Shown piece after piece: positions 17,903 to 27,779 of a stretch of 64,000 nt of DNA. Every line of letters starts with the position of its first letter. Within the stretch, counting starts at the first letter, position 1. The position numbers and the translations under genes were made by a program. Source of the stretch: Acidobacteriota bacterium (GTDB lineage: Bacteria > Acidobacteriota > Terriglobia > Terriglobales > SCQP01); assembly GCA_004299485.1 (NCBI GenBank), contig SCQP01000008.1, forward strand, positions 62,001-126,000, in the 5' to 3' direction. The notes beneath the pieces are model-generated. The model did not search any database. It had not been told where the DNA came from and was given only the letters and a program-made list of their open reading frames with translations.

Positions 17903-19048
17903 GTGATCGGCAGGGTATTCGGCGGGATTGCAGGATGGGCGATGATCGCGTTTGTGCTGCGCGATGCATTCGAAACCATGATCCTGCCGCGGCGGCTGAA
18001 CGGGCGGTTTCGCTTCACCCGCGTCTATTTCCAGGGCATCTGGCCAGTGTGGTCGGCGGCAGCAGCGCGGCTGCGCGGCCGGCGCCGGGAATCGGCACTC
18101 AGCTTGTTTGGCCCGCTATCCATGCTGCTGCTCTTTGTCCTTTGGGCGGTGATCCTGATTGGCGGATTTGCCTGCGTGTACTGGTCGCTGGGGTCGCCGC
18201 TGCAGACACCCGAACCACTGCGCGGCTTCGGCATGGACGTGTACCTGAGCGGGGTCACGCTGCTCACCATCGGCATCGGCGGCGCCGTGCCGCATACCGC
18301 CTTCAGCCGCGTACTGGCAGTCGCCGAAGGGGGGCTGGGCCTCGGTTTCGTGGCCATCATCATCAGCTACTTGCCGGTGCTGTACGCCGGCTTCTCACGC
18401 CGCGAGACCTCCATTTCGATGCTCGACGCCCGCGCCGGTTCGCCACCCTCGGCGTCGGAACTGCTGCGCCGCCATGCGGGCGCGCTGGAGGAATTACAGA
18501 CCTACCTGGCGGAGTGGGAGCGGTGGTCGGCCGAGCTACTGGAAACCCATATCTCGTACCCGGTGCTGGGATATTTCCGTTCCCAACACGTGAACCAATC
18601 CTGGGTGGCGGCACTCGGAAGCATGCTCGATGCCTGTGCCTTGCTGCTGGCCTGCGGCGAGGATCACTGCACCCGGCAAGCCCAGCTCACCTTTGCGGTC
18701 GCCCGGCATGCCGTGGTGGATTTGGCGCAGATTTTCATCCACCGGCTTCCGCGGACGATTCCCGACCGGCTACCGGACGCCGACCTGACCCGGCTGCAGG
18801 CGGGGCTGACCGAAGCCGGCGTGCCGCTGCGCTGGGAGGAGGCGAACCGGCGCCAGCTCATTGCCCTGCGCCAGCTCTATGAACCGCATTTGCTGGGAAT
18901 CGCCGCCCATTTAAAACTGGAACCTCCGCGCTGGCTCGGCAATCCGAACGTCCCCGACAATTGGCAGCGCAGCCCCTGGGATCGCTTCGCCACCGGCGCC
19001 ACCGGCATCGTCAAGCAGCGCGAACGTGAAGTCGAACGCCACTATTAA
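17903..19048 (+). CDS. Ion-channel-like two-TM protein with altered selectivity filter
   Basis: About 381 residues from a GTG start that has GAGGGGC just before it; the reading frame stays open upstream inside the SDR gene. Membrane helices lie near residues 10-25, 75-95 and 140-165. The pore-loop region reads LLTIGIGGAVPHT, where potassium channels have T-V-G-Y-G-D, so the filter is altered (GIGG). The C-terminal 220 residues are soluble and helical, rich in acidic and aromatic residues. It probably forms a channel or a channel-derived sensor in the inner membrane; conduction cannot be assumed from this filter. Confidence 0.75.
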   Translation: MIGRVFGGIAGWAMIAFVLRDAFETMILPRRLNGRFRFTRVYFQGIWPVWSAAAARLRGRRRESALSLFGPLSMLLLFVLWAVILIGGFACVYWSLGSPLQTPEPLRGFGMDVYLSGVTLLTIGIGGAVPHTAFSRVLAVAEGGLGLGFVAIIISYLPVLYAGFSRRETSISMLDARAGSPPSASELLRRHAGALEELQTYLAEWERWSAELLETHISYPVLGYFRSQHVNQSWVAALGSMLDACALLLACGEDHCTRQAQLTFAVARHAVVDLAQIFIHRLPRTIPDRLPDADLTRLQAGLTEAGVPLRWEEANRRQLIALRQLYEPHLLGIAAHLKLEPPRWLGNPNVPDNWQRSPWDRFATGATGIVKQREREVERHY

Positions 19049-19050
19049 GC

Positions 19051-19126
19051 TGGAGCCGACGTCCGGGTTCGAACCGGAGACCTGCTGATTACGAATCAGC
19101 CGCTCTACCAACTGAGCTACGTCGGC
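19051..19126 (-). tRNA. tRNA-Thr (CGT)
   Basis: The minus strand folds as a cloverleaf with acceptor GCCGACG pairing CGTCGGC, an anticodon loop TTCGTAA between the stem arms GCTGA and TCAGC, and the T-loop GGTTCGAACC. The anticodon CGT reads ACG. The CCA end is encoded (TGG at 19051-19053 on the plus strand). Confidence 0.96.
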
Positions 19127-19203
19127 CAAGTACTGGGGCCGGAGAGTTGCCGCTGCATACGGACGGGCAGGAATTATTGTAGCAAGCCGGAGGGCAAGGC
19201 GTT

Positions 19204-19599
19204 TCAGTGAGGCCAGAGGTGGTGGGCGTGGCGGGTGCGCTCGGCGGCGCGGACGTGATCTTCATCCATGCCGAGGTAATGGGCGATTTCGTGCCAGACG
19301 GTCTGCTCGACCAGACGCTCAAGATGCTCGCGGTTGCGGGCGAGGCGCTCGTGGGGGCCCTGAAAAATGGTGATGCGGTCGGGGAGGGAGAAGGTATCGA
19401 AGCTGCTGCGGACGGTCAGCGGCCGGCCTTCGTACAACCCCAGCAGGGTTCCGCCAAGGGCTACGCCGCGCGCCTCAAGAGTGGCCGGAGTGGGTTCGTC
19501 CTCAACCGTGATGCTCACGTTATCGAGACGGGCGCGAAACTCCTCAGGGATATTGGCCAGAGCTTGTTCCACGATGCTTTCAAACTCTGAGGCGCGCAT
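19204..19599 (-). CDS. Zincin-like metallopeptidase (DUF1025 type)
   Basis: The 131-residue protein has HExxHxxG at residues 103-110 (VWHEIAHYLG) followed by MDEDHV, where the third ligand (D/E) is expected, matching the small bacterial zincin-like family. The central DRITIFQGPHERLARNREHL is typical. No signal peptide is seen, so it is probably cytoplasmic. Substrate is unknown. It is transcribed away from proS. Confidence 0.9.
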   Translation of the reverse strand: MRASEFESIVEQALANIPEEFRARLDNVSITVEDEPTPATLEARGVALGGTLLGLYEGRPLTVRSSFDTFSLPDRITIFQGPHERLARNREHLERLVEQTVWHEIAHYLGMDEDHVRAAERTRHAHHLWPH

Positions 19600-19640
19600 A
19601 CGCTACTTCCTTGATTATGTGGCAGCCAGAGGAGGGAGCA

Positions 19641-19671
19641 AACTGACAACTGAAAACTGAGAACTGATAAC
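19641..19671. repeat. Heptamer tandem repeat, AACTGAN family, copy 1
   Basis: Four units AACTGAC, AACTGAA, AACTGAG, AACTGAT followed by AAC, ten bases before the start of proS. The same family lies inverted at 47682-47714. Confidence 0.9.
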
Positions 19672-19681
19672 CTGTTGTTCT

Positions 19682-21358
19682 ATGCGATGGAGCCAAATGT
19701 TTATTCCGACGCTGCGCGAGGCGCCGGCAGATGCGGAGGTGGCGAGCCACATTTATTTGCTGCGGGCGGGGTACATCCGGCAGCTTGCGGCGGGGCTGTA
19801 CAGCTATTTGCCGCTGGCATGGCGGTCGCTACTGAAGATTCAGCAGATCGTGCGGGAAGAGATGGACACCATCGGGCAGGAGTTTCAGCTTCCGGCGCTG
19901 CATCCGGCGGAGCTCTGGCAGGCAAGCGGGCGGTGGGAGCTGATGGGCGGGAACATGTTTCGGCTCAAGGACCGCTTCCAGCGGGATATGTGCCTGGGGA
20001 TGACGGAAGAAGAGGTGATGGCCTCGATTGCCGCGGGCGAGATCCGCAGCTACAAGCAGTTGCCGCAGATCTGGTATCAGATTCAGACGAAGTTCCGGGA
20101 TGAACCGCGGCCGCGGCAGGGGCTGCTGCGGGTGCGCGAGTTCATCATGAAAGACGCCTACAGCTTCGACGTGGACGAAGCCGGGCTCGATGTGAGCTAC
20201 CGCAAGCACGATGCCGTGTACCGGAGAATTTATGACCGGTGCGGGTTGCGGTACGTGGCGGTGGAGGCGCACTCGGGATCGATGGGCGGGGCGGAGTCGC
20301 AGGAGTTCATGGTGCTGGGCGATGCGGGCGAAGACGTGATCGCACAGTGCGTGGCGTGCGGGTACGCAGCGAATCTGGAAAAGGCGAGCGGAACGCCGGC
20401 AGCAGTGAAGGATCCGGAAGCGAAAGGCGACCCGGAAAAGTTTGCCACGCCGGGGGCGCACACGATTGCCGAGCTGGCGGCGTTTACCGGTGAGGCGGAG
20501 GGGCGGCTGGCAAAATCGCTGGTGTATATGGTGGGCGAAAAGCCGGTGCTGGTGCTGGTGCGGGGCGATGACGAGGCCAGCGAGGCGAAGCTGGGCACCG
20601 CGCTGGGCGGAGAGTTCCGGCCGGCGCATCCGGAAGAGATTGTCGAATATTTTGGGACGCCGCCGGGATCGGTGGGACCGCTGCACACGGCGAAGCCGGT
20701 GCGGATTCTGGCGGATTTGGCGCTGCAGGGGCGGAGGAATCTTACCGTGGGCGCGAATGAAGAGGGGTATCACCTCCGGCAGGTGACGCCCGGGGTGCAT
20801 TTTCAGGCGGAGTGGGTGGATGTGCGCGACGTGCGGCACGGCGACGGCTGCCCGAAGTGCGGCCAGCCGCTGACGGTGGCGCAGGCGATCGAGGTAGGAC
20901 ATATTTTCAAGCTGGGGCGGAAGTACGCCGACAAGCTGGGCGTGCGGGTACTGGACAAGGACGGCAAGGAAATCGTGCCGATTATGGGATCGTATGGCAT
21001 CGGCATGGAGCGGATTCTAACCGCAGCGATTGAGCAGAACCACGATAGCGAAGGCTTCTGGCTGCCGCGGACAATTGCGCCGTTTGCAGTGGTGATTACG
21101 CCGACCAACTTGAGCGACAAGAACGTGGCGGAGCTGAGCGAGCGCCTCTATAAAGAACTGCGGGCGAAAGGGCGCGATGTGCTGCTCGATGACCGGGATG
21201 AACGGCCGGGGGTGAAGTTCAAGGACGCCGACCTGATCGGGATTCCGCACCGGATCACGGTGGGCAAGAAAGCCGGCGAAGGGATTGTCGAGCTGGTGGA
21301 GCGCGCCAAACGGGAGAAACAGGAACTCAGCGCGGAAGCTGCGGTCGCGGCACTTTAG
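19682..21358 (+). CDS. proS: Prolyl-tRNA synthetase
   Basis: The 558-residue enzyme charges tRNA-Pro with proline. It is the bacterial ProS form with an inserted editing domain (about residues 225-385, [13 protein letters not shown] to the Cys/Lys-containing part) between motif 2 and motif 3. Visible class II elements are FIPTLREAP at the start, [20 protein letters not shown], the motif 2 region ([19 protein letters not shown]) and motif 3 ([14 protein letters not shown]). The C-terminal anticodon-binding domain is present ([13 protein letters not shown] to [19 protein letters not shown]). The start lies directly after a heptamer repeat; there is no clear ribosome binding site. Confidence 0.97.
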   Translation: MRWSQMFIPTLREAPADAEVASHIYLLRAGYIRQLAAGLYSYLPLAWRSLLKIQQIVREEMDTIGQEFQLPALHPAELWQASGRWELMGGNMFRLKDRFQRDMCLGMTEEEVMASIAAGEIRSYKQLPQIWYQIQTKFRDEPRPRQGLLRVREFIMKDAYSFDVDEAGLDVSYRKHDAVYRRIYDRCGLRYVAVEAHSGSMGGAESQEFMVLGDAGEDVIAQCVACGYAANLEKASGTPAAVKDPEAKGDPEKFATPGAHTIAELAAFTGEAEGRLAKSLVYMVGEKPVLVLVRGDDEASEAKLGTALGGEFRPAHPEEIVEYFGTPPGSVGPLHTAKPVRILADLALQGRRNLTVGANEEGYHLRQVTPGVHFQAEWVDVRDVRHGDGCPKCGQPLTVAQAIEVGHIFKLGRKYADKLGVRVLDKDGKEIVPIMGSYGIGMERILTAAIEQNHDSEGFWLPRTIAPFAVVITPTNLSDKNVAELSERLYKELRAKGRDVLLDDRDERPGVKFKDADLIGIPHRITVGKKAGEGIVELVERAKREKQELSAEAAVAAL

Positions 21359-22329
21359 TTGACCCAGCGCTCGATTTGCTCGCCGAGGGTAGCGGAGGCG
21401 TGAAAAATGGTGCCGGCTTTGAGGCCGCCGGGCAGACGGTAGTCGCCGATGGCGGCCAAGCCCATGGAGGCGAAGCAGCCGCAACGTTCGCAATCGGGCC
21501 GGCCGCCGAACTGGCAGGGAGCGATGGTGGAGCGCAGATCGGCGGAGACGACGGTGGTGGCGCGGGCGAAGATGCACTCGCGCGGCGAAGACGGCGGATG
21601 TTCGAGCGCCGCGACCAGGCCGCGAGGCATGTCGAGGCTGGGATATTTTTCGCGCAGGCGGAACAGTTCGGCGATGATGCGGGCGCGCTCGGGAGCGGTG
21701 GGAATTTCGGCGAGCGTTTCGCCGATCTGCGGCGTGAAAATGCTCATCCAGATTTTTTTGACGTTCGCGTTGGCGGACCATTGCGCGACGAAGCGATCGA
21801 GGTAATCGGGCTGGCGGATCATGGGCGCCGTGATGGTGCAGTGAACGACGATCTGATGGCCGGCAATATTTTTCAGAATGCGGTCGTAAGTGGCCGGCGC
21901 GCGGCGCCGGTCGTGGTCGGGCTGCAGGCCGTCGATGGAAACCACCAGCTCAAAATTCGGCAGCGCCTGCCAGGATTCCGGCAGCGGGCGAAAAGCGCTG
22001 GTGACGACTTGCACAAATACGCCCATCGCCAGCAGCCGAGGGACGATGACTTCCATTTCACGGTAACGGACGAGCGGGTCGCCGCCGACGATAGAGACAT
22101 GGAGCGGTTTGTAGCGGCGGACCAGAGCGACAACGGCCTCGACGAGGGCGTCGCCGCGCAGGTCATGCAAGTCACGCAGATTCACGCCATCACCGACATG
22201 GTCCTCACTGAAAGCGTAACAACCCGGACAGTGCAGCGGGCATTCTTTGGTGATTTCGATAGAAAGTGCAGGCTTGCGGCCGCGCAAGAGCGCGGCCCAG
22301 GCACGCAGGACATCCCGTTTAGGCACCAT
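21355..22329 (-). CDS. Radical SAM protein
   Basis: The 324-residue protein carries the iron-sulfur motif CPLHCPGCY (C-x3-C-x2-C) near residue 30 after [35 protein letters not shown] is the GGE-like SAM-binding segment, and [18 protein letters not shown] follows. A C-terminal cysteine group ([15 protein letters not shown]) could bind a second cluster, as in SPASM-like enzymes. The reaction is unknown. I took the ATG at 22329 because the iron-sulfur motif then lies at the usual distance. It is convergent with proS, with the stops overlapping. Confidence 0.9.
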   Translation of the reverse strand: MVPKRDVLRAWAALLRGRKPALSIEITKECPLHCPGCYAFSEDHVGDGVNLRDLHDLRGDALVEAVVALVRRYKPLHVSIVGGDPLVRYREMEVIVPRLLAMGVFVQVVTSAFRPLPESWQALPNFELVVSIDGLQPDHDRRRAPATYDRILKNIAGHQIVVHCTITAPMIRQPDYLDRFVAQWSANANVKKIWMSIFTPQIGETLAEIPTAPERARIIAELFRLREKYPSLDMPRGLVAALEHPPSSPRECIFARATTVVSADLRSTIAPCQFGGRPDCERCGCFASMGLAAIGDYRLPGGLKAGTIFHASATLGEQIERWVN

Positions 22330-22386
22330 ATAAATAGGATGCAGCCGAAACGTTCGCCGGAACACTCTAATGTATCCTGAAGTTAC

Positions 22387-24981
22387 GTGCCGAAGCGGTC
22401 GCAAGTGCGGGTAAGCATCACAACCAGGGGATTGGCGCGGTGGCTGGCGCGGCCGTCGGGACGGGTGCTGTTGGCGCTGGTGTTCGCGGTGTTTGTGGCC
22501 TGTGGCGTGGCGTTTATCCACTACTACAACTTTTACGCGGAGATCATTGACGCACGGCTGGCCTCGCCGATTTTTCATCCTTCGTCGCTGGTGTTTGCGA
22601 CGCCCAAGGTGGTGGCGGTAGGCGAGAATCTGACGCCGCAACAGTTGAGCAACTGGCTGACGGCGGCGGGATATGCGGCGCGTGAGGCCTCGCCGGTGGG
22701 AACGTTTCTGGTGTCCGGCGACAGCGTACGGATTGCGCCGGGACCGGAGGCGTACCACGCGACGATTCCGGTGCAGGTGCAGTTTCAGAACGGCGAAGTC
22801 ACGACCATTACCGATCTGCAAAACCAGCAGGCGATGGATAACTACGCGCTGGCGCCGGAGCTGCTGACGACGCTGTTCAATGAGAAGCGGATTAAGCGGC
22901 GGATTGTGCGCTATCAGGATCTGCCGCCGATGCTGATTCAGGCGGTGCTGGACACCGAAGACAAGGGGTTTTTTCAGCACGGGGCGGTGAACTGGCCGCG
23001 CGTGGTAGCGGCGGCCTACCGGGACGTGCGCGCGGGACGGAAGGAACAGGGCGCGAGCACGATCGCCATGCAGGTGGCGCGGAATATTTTCGACCTGGGA
23101 TTTGAAAAAACCGCCAAACGCAAGCTGGAGGAAGTGCTGGTGGCGATGGAGCTGGAAGAGCGGCTGACGAAACAGCAGATATTCGAGCTCTACGCCAACC
23201 AGCTTTATATGGGGCAGCGCGGCAGTTACGCGATTCACGGCTTTGGCGAAGCGGCGGATGCGTATTTCGGCAAACCGGTGAATCAACTGACGCTGCCGGA
23301 GGATGCGTTGCTGGCGGGGATAATTCATGCGCCGAACGGAGACTCGCCCTACCGGCATCCGAAGCGCGCGCAGGAGCGGCGCGACGGAGTGCTGCGGTTC
23401 ATGGTGGCGGACGGAGCGATCACGGAAGCGCAGCGGCTGGAGGCCGATAAGGCGCCACTGGTGACGACGGCGGCGAACAATGAGGCGAGCGATGCACCCT
23501 ACTTCACCGAGATGGTGCGCGACCGGCTGAGCGATGCGGCGTCGAACGAGGATTTGTCGACGGAAAGCTACCGCATCTACACCACCCTGAACCCGGAGCT
23601 GCAGGCGGCGGCGGCGCAGGCGGTGAGCGAGGGGATGGTAGGGGTGGATAAGGAGCTGGCGGCACTGCGGCGGGCGCGCCATCACGGCCGCCAGCCGAAG
23701 AAACCGGAGGAAAAGGCGCAGGTGGCGCTAGTGGCGCTGGATCCGCACACCGGGGCGGTGCTGGCGCTGGTGGGGGGGCGGAACTTCGCCTTCAGCCAAC
23801 TCAACCACGCGCTGGCGCAGCGGCCGACGGGCAGCATATTTAAACCGATCGTGTACGCCACGGCGCTGGAGACCGGGCTGCTGCCGAATCTTCCGGCGAT
23901 TACCCAGAGTTCGATTCTGAACGACGAGCCGACGGTGTTTCCGGGCGGGTATGCGCCGGCAAACTTCGAAAACAAATATTTCGGGCCCGTGACGCTGCGG
24001 GTAGCGCTGGAACACTCGCTCAACAACGCAACGATTACGCTGGCGGAAGAAGTGGGCCTGCAGGCGGTGACCGATCTGGCGCACGCAGCCGGGATTACCA
24101 GCGCGGAGCCGACACCGTCGGAGGCGATCGGCACCTACACAGCGTCGCCGCTGACGATGGCGGGCGTGTATACCATGTTCGACAACGGCGGGGTGCTGGA
24201 AAAACCGCGGTTGATCGACTCGGTGCAGGACGCGCAGGGGCAAGTCATTCTGCAGCATCTGCCGAAGCCGAAACGCGTGCTGGATCCACGGATCGCGTTC
24301 CTGACGACGAACCTGATGGAGTCGGTGTTGCAGGCGGGTACGGCGGTGCGGGTACGGGCCATGGGATTTGACGTGCCGGCGGCGGGCAAGACGGGCACCT
24401 CGCACGATGCCTGGTTTGCCGGCTTTACCGACAATCTGCTGTGCGTGGTGTGGGTGGGGCTGGACAACTATCAGGACATTGACATTGAAGGCGCGCACGC
24501 TGCTCTGCCCATCTGGACGGATTTCATGAAGGCCGCCATCCAGTTGCCGGGCTATTCGCATCCGCAGCCGTTCGCGCCACCACCGGGGGTGGTAGCGGTG
24601 AAGGTCGATACGGTCTCGCACGAAGTGGCGACGCCGCTGTGTCCGCCCGACCAGACCGAGGTGAACTACTACATTGACGGGACGCAACCGACGGTGATGT
24701 GTCACCTGCATCCCAGCCCGCTGATTCCGCGCGGCATTGCCGAGGCCACGCACAAAGCCCTGCAGTTCCTGCACGTCGAGGCCCCACCGCCGCCGGAGCC
24801 GGCTGCGGCCACGAGGAAAGGGGAAGCCTTGCCGCCGCGGCTGACCGCAGCTCCGGCCACGGAATTGCCCGCAGCGAAGCCAAAACCCCAGCCCAAGCGC
24901 GGATTTTTCGGGCGGTTGCTGCATGCGATCGGCGGCGGTGGAGACAGTAAAAACGGCGGCGGGGGCGGCGGCCTACTGTAA
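22387..24981 (+). CDS. Class A penicillin-binding protein (glycosyltransferase and transpeptidase)
   Basis: The 864-residue enzyme polymerises and cross-links peptidoglycan. After a basic N-terminus there is one membrane anchor (residues about 27-48). An ~85-residue segment like the UvrB-domain-2-type region of PBP1b follows. The GT51 domain has E191 in TEDKGFFQHG and QGASTIAMQVARN. The transpeptidase has S483 in TGSIFKP, SLNNAT and K668 in KTGTSHD, all intact. The C-terminal tail is Pro/Lys/Gly-rich. The start is GTG; the next upstream gene is divergent. Confidence 0.95.
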   Translation: MPKRSQVRVSITTRGLARWLARPSGRVLLALVFAVFVACGVAFIHYYNFYAEIIDARLASPIFHPSSLVFATPKVVAVGENLTPQQLSNWLTAAGYAAREASPVGTFLVSGDSVRIAPGPEAYHATIPVQVQFQNGEVTTITDLQNQQAMDNYALAPELLTTLFNEKRIKRRIVRYQDLPPMLIQAVLDTEDKGFFQHGAVNWPRVVAAAYRDVRAGRKEQGASTIAMQVARNIFDLGFEKTAKRKLEEVLVAMELEERLTKQQIFELYANQLYMGQRGSYAIHGFGEAADAYFGKPVNQLTLPEDALLAGIIHAPNGDSPYRHPKRAQERRDGVLRFMVADGAITEAQRLEADKAPLVTTAANNEASDAPYFTEMVRDRLSDAASNEDLSTESYRIYTTLNPELQAAAAQAVSEGMVGVDKELAALRRARHHGRQPKKPEEKAQVALVALDPHTGAVLALVGGRNFAFSQLNHALAQRPTGSIFKPIVYATALETGLLPNLPAITQSSILNDEPTVFPGGYAPANFENKYFGPVTLRVALEHSLNNATITLAEEVGLQAVTDLAHAAGITSAEPTPSEAIGTYTASPLTMAGVYTMFDNGGVLEKPRLIDSVQDAQGQVILQHLPKPKRVLDPRIAFLTTNLMESVLQAGTAVRVRAMGFDVPAAGKTGTSHDAWFAGFTDNLLCVVWVGLDNYQDIDIEGAHAALPIWTDFMKAAIQLPGYSHPQPFAPPPGVVAVKVDTVSHEVATPLCPPDQTEVNYYIDGTQPTVMCHLHPSPLIPRGIAEATHKALQFLHVEAPPPPEPAAATRKGEALPPRLTAAPATELPAAKPKPQPKRGFFGRLLHAIGGGGDSKNGGGGGGLL

Positions 24982-25052
24982 CCCACGTGGGCTTGCCATA
25001 GAGACGGGACGGGAGGATACTGGCGTCATAGATAGCCAAGTGTGGAGGCACT

Positions 25053-25886
25053 ATGCGAACGCGAGTAGCAGGCGCAAGCGCGGTAGGGGTTGCACTCTTC
25101 CTGATGGCGGCGCTATGGCTGCCAGCAGCGGCACAAACGTACAGTTCGAATGCACCCGCCAAGCCGGCGGAGCTGACAGTGGGACAGCGCGCCGACATTT
25201 ATCTGGCGGAGCGGAACTACACCGAGGCAGTTGCGCTGCTGCAGCAAACGCTGCGCGACAAACACATGCGGACCGCGCCGCTGTACAACCGACTGGGCAT
25301 TGCGTACCAACAGGTCAACAACCTGGGCATGGCGGAAAAGTACTACAAGGAAGCGATCAAGAAAGACAAGAAGTCGGGCCGGTACCGCAACAACCTGGGC
25401 ACGGTGTACTACATGAAACGCAAATGGAAGAATGCGGCCAAGCAATTCCAGCAGGCGATCCGGCTGGACCCGACCAAGGCCACGTATTACGTCAACCTGG
25501 GCGGGGTGCTGTTTGCACAGAAGAAGTTCGAGCCGGCCCTCGCCGCATTCCGGGTGGCGCTACGGATCGATCCGGATTCGCTGTTTCCGGTGAGCAGCGG
25601 CGGACCCATTGTGCAGGATGTACAGGGAGCGAACACGGCCCGGTTTCACTATGACCTGGCGCGGCTGTTTTGCAGCATGGGCATGCTGAACGAGGCGGTG
25701 CATGAGTTCAGCCAGGCCTACGACATGCATTACAAAGAGCTGAAAGCCTCGTTGACTGATCCGGCGTTTGCACCGCTGCGGCAGCGGCCGGAGTACCGCA
25801 CGCTGATGGGGCTGCCGCCCCTGCCGCCTGTGCCGACGAAAGGCGGAAACGGCGGAAGCTTGCGGGGAGCGTATTCGAGCTTTTAA
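25053..25886 (+). CDS. Secreted or periplasmic tetratricopeptide repeat protein
   Basis: The 277-residue protein has a signal peptide (MRTRVAGASAVGVALFLMAALWLPAAAQ) and then at least four TPR units between residues 45 and 240 (for example APLYNRLGIAYQQVNNLGMAEKYYKEAIK, then GRYRNNLGTVYYMKRKWKNAAKQFQQAIR). It is likely a protein-protein interaction scaffold outside the cytoplasm. No partner is given by context; the next gene is convergent and the 3' ends overlap by 4 nt. Confidence 0.9.
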   Translation: MRTRVAGASAVGVALFLMAALWLPAAAQTYSSNAPAKPAELTVGQRADIYLAERNYTEAVALLQQTLRDKHMRTAPLYNRLGIAYQQVNNLGMAEKYYKEAIKKDKKSGRYRNNLGTVYYMKRKWKNAAKQFQQAIRLDPTKATYYVNLGGVLFAQKKFEPALAAFRVALRIDPDSLFPVSSGGPIVQDVQGANTARFHYDLARLFCSMGMLNEAVHEFSQAYDMHYKELKASLTDPAFAPLRQRPEYRTLMGLPPLPPVPTKGGNGGSLRGAYSSF

Positions 25887-26287
25887 GTAAGGACGATGGA
25901 GCCGGTACGGCGGCCGCTGGCCCAGCTCTGCGCCAGATCGGCAGCCGCGGCGGGCGAGAGCACTTCGACGGCTTCGGCTCCGCGGGCGAGCAGGAGACTG
26001 GCAAGGTCACGCTCGGAAGGGTGCAGCTCAGGGCCTTGGGCGATCAGGAGTACGCGGTGGAACTCATCCAGCGGCAGCCAGAGCGGGAGCTCCGAGCCGG
26101 GCACGAAGGCGAGCTGCTCATTTTCGAAGCAGGTCTGTAATTCCTGAGCGCTGGCAGTGCAAGCGCCAAGCGCCTCCTCGATGGCCGGCCAAAAGAGGGC
26201 TACCGCTTCCCCGGCCCCAAGCAGTGCACGGTACTCGTCAAGCAGCGAGGCCGCGTGCGGCCTCAGGTCACAGATCAGGCAGGGCAC
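25883..26287 (-). CDS. Hypothetical protein with N-terminal CxxC
   Basis: The 134-residue protein starts MPCLICDLRPHAASLLDEYR. The short C-x2-C near the start could bind metal. The rest is helical with hydrophobic patches (VALFWPAIEEAL) and I recognise no family. It is 9 bases downstream of the small Cys-rich gene on the same strand, so the two may form an operon. Confidence 0.7.
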   Translation of the reverse strand: MPCLICDLRPHAASLLDEYRALLGAGEAVALFWPAIEEALGACTASAQELQTCFENEQLAFVPGSELPLWLPLDEFHRVLLIAQGPELHPSERDLASLLLARGAEAVEVLSPAAAADLAQSWASGRRTGSIVLT

Positions 26288-26296
26288 GTGGCAGCT

Positions 26297-26521
26297 TCAG
26301 GCGGCCTGGCCGCGGGCGCTGTGGCGGGAAGCAAGCGGCCACTCGACACGGCGAGGCGGATAAGCACCGGCCTCGGCCGCCATGGTGCAGCAATAGTCAT
26401 CAAGCGGCCCCAAAGGGCGCAGGCGCATAACACCATGTTGGCGGCATTCAGCGCAAGTGTAATCGCCGTCGAACTGACCGGAAAAATATCGGCCGCACCC
26501 TGCGCATTGTTTGGTGATCAT
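26297..26521 (-). CDS. Small zinc-ribbon-like protein
   Basis: The 74-residue protein begins MITKQCAGCGRYFSGQFDGD, followed by YTCAECRQHG: two CxxC pairs forming a probable zinc knuckle. A further CC occurs near the middle (DDYCCTMAAEAG). The remainder is not recognisable. It lies just upstream of the gene at 25883-26287 in the same orientation. Confidence 0.7.
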   Translation of the reverse strand: MITKQCAGCGRYFSGQFDGDYTCAECRQHGVMRLRPLGPLDDYCCTMAAEAGAYPPRRVEWPLASRHSARGQAA

Positions 26522-26609
26522 GATCGCCTCCGCGCCGTCTCATTTCTTTCTACTTTTGATGCTGGCGCGAAAGCTGCTCTCTGTCAACTTCAATCCCCGC
26601 AAGGGCGGG

Positions 26610-27197
26610 CTATTGGCTGGGGCCGAGGGTGTAGCCGAGGGAAATGCCGACCTGCCAGGCGGTGGGGACGCCGTACTGTATGTTGTTGTGGATATGGTAG
26701 TAGTCGATGGCGGGGCGAAGGAAGATGTGCTCACCCCAGTAGACCTTCAGGCCGGCACCGACGTGAAAGGCGAAGTGGTTGTTGCTCTGGTGGTTGGTAC
26801 AGCCGGTAAAGGTGCCACAAGAGAAGAAGCCAGTGTAGAAACGCAGGTTTTCGGCGCCGATACCGACGGAGAAATCCGGGCGGATACTGACTCCGGTGGG
26901 CACCGGCTCCCATACGAGATTGAAGGTGTACAGGACCGGGCGCGAGCCGACGCCGAAGTATTGACTCTGGCTGGCGCGCCATTGCACTTGGGCGCCGATG
27001 CCGAGATTATGCGGCAGAAAGATCAGATCGCCACCGGCATTGAGGTACGTACCTCCGCCCAATTTGGGGACACCACTCGGGCCGGCTTTGGTGAGCAGGG
27101 TTCCGGCCCCGATGTAGGCGTCAACGGATTGAGCGGCGGAGAAGCCGATCAGGGTGAGGCAGGCTAGGGCAACCAGCATCCAGCGAACGTGTTTCAC
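26610..27197 (-). CDS. Outer-membrane beta-barrel protein, paralogue 1
   Basis: The 195-residue protein has a signal peptide (MKHVRWMLVALACLTLIGFSAAQ) and alternating hydrophobic beta-strands, ending in the barrel-like GISLGYTLGPSQ. It resembles 8-stranded OmpA/OmpX-type barrels. A paralogue with the same layout (PKLGGG, HIFLRP, HNN) lies directly upstream. Function is unknown; it may be structural or a small adhesin. Confidence 0.85.
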   Translation of the reverse strand: MKHVRWMLVALACLTLIGFSAAQSVDAYIGAGTLLTKAGPSGVPKLGGGTYLNAGGDLIFLPHNLGIGAQVQWRASQSQYFGVGSRPVLYTFNLVWEPVPTGVSIRPDFSVGIGAENLRFYTGFFSCGTFTGCTNHQSNNHFAFHVGAGLKVYWGEHIFLRPAIDYYHIHNNIQYGVPTAWQVGISLGYTLGPSQ

Positions 27198-27209
27198 ACA
27201 ACCTCCTAA

Positions 27210-27779
27210 CTAAGACCCAAACGTGTAGCCCAACGACACGCCCCAGCGCTGGGCGTTGGGATAGGGCGTGTTGTTGTGGATGAAATAGAAATGCGCCTCG
27301 GGGCGCAGGAAAATATGCTCGGTGACGTAGAATTTGAGGCCGACGCCAACATGGGCCGACAGGTGATTGCCGGCGAATTGAGCACAGTTGGACAGACTGC
27401 CGCAAGTGGTGAGGTTCTGGAAGCCCTGAATATTTTGCGAACCCAACCCGAGCATGAGCACAGGGATAAGGGAACGGCTGATGTGAATCGGGTCCAGAAG
27501 GACGTTGAAATCGTAGTACGTGGGCCGGAGTCCGGAAGAGTTTTGGGTGGCGCGGAAGGCGACTTCAGCACCAACGCCGACGGGACCCAGGAACAGATCG
27601 ACACCGGCACTAGGAAATAAGCCGCCGCCGAGTTTGGGGAAGTTTTGCACGGCTTGCTTGGCCGTGAGGGCGTTGAGACCGCCAAACACATCCAGCGACT
27701 GAGCACGGGCCGAAGGGAGCAGGAACAGGCAGACCACAAGGAGCAGAGTGGACAAAACTGCAGAACGAGTGAGCTTCAG
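27210..27779 (-). CDS. Outer-membrane beta-barrel protein, paralogue 2, probable CTG start
   Basis: The barrel body is paralogous to the gene at 26610-27197 (PKLGGGLFPSAGVDLFLGP, then EHIFLRPEAHFYFIHNN). The only standard in-frame start near the signal peptide is TTG at 27755, which would cut the signal sequence and has no ribosome binding site. A CTG at 27779 lies 6 nt after a perfect GGAGG (27786-27790) and gives a complete signal peptide with a basic n-region (LKLTRSAVLSTLLLVVCLFL). I therefore prefer this rare start. The two paralogues are separated by 12 bases. Confidence 0.8.
   Translation of the reverse strand: MKLTRSAVLSTLLLVVCLFLLPSARAQSLDVFGGLNALTAKQAVQNFPKLGGGLFPSAGVDLFLGPVGVGAEVAFRATQNSSGLRPTYYDFNVLLDPIHISRSLIPVLMLGLGSQNIQGFQNLTTCGSLSNCAQFAGNHLSAHVGVGLKFYVTEHIFLRPEAHFYFIHNNTPYPNAQRWGVSLGYTFGS

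Noticed and set aside
22330-23685. N-terminal extension of the radical SAM frame
   Set aside because: It is antisense to the PBP gene and rich in Arg/His; the iron-sulfur motif lies near residue 30 when starting at 22329.
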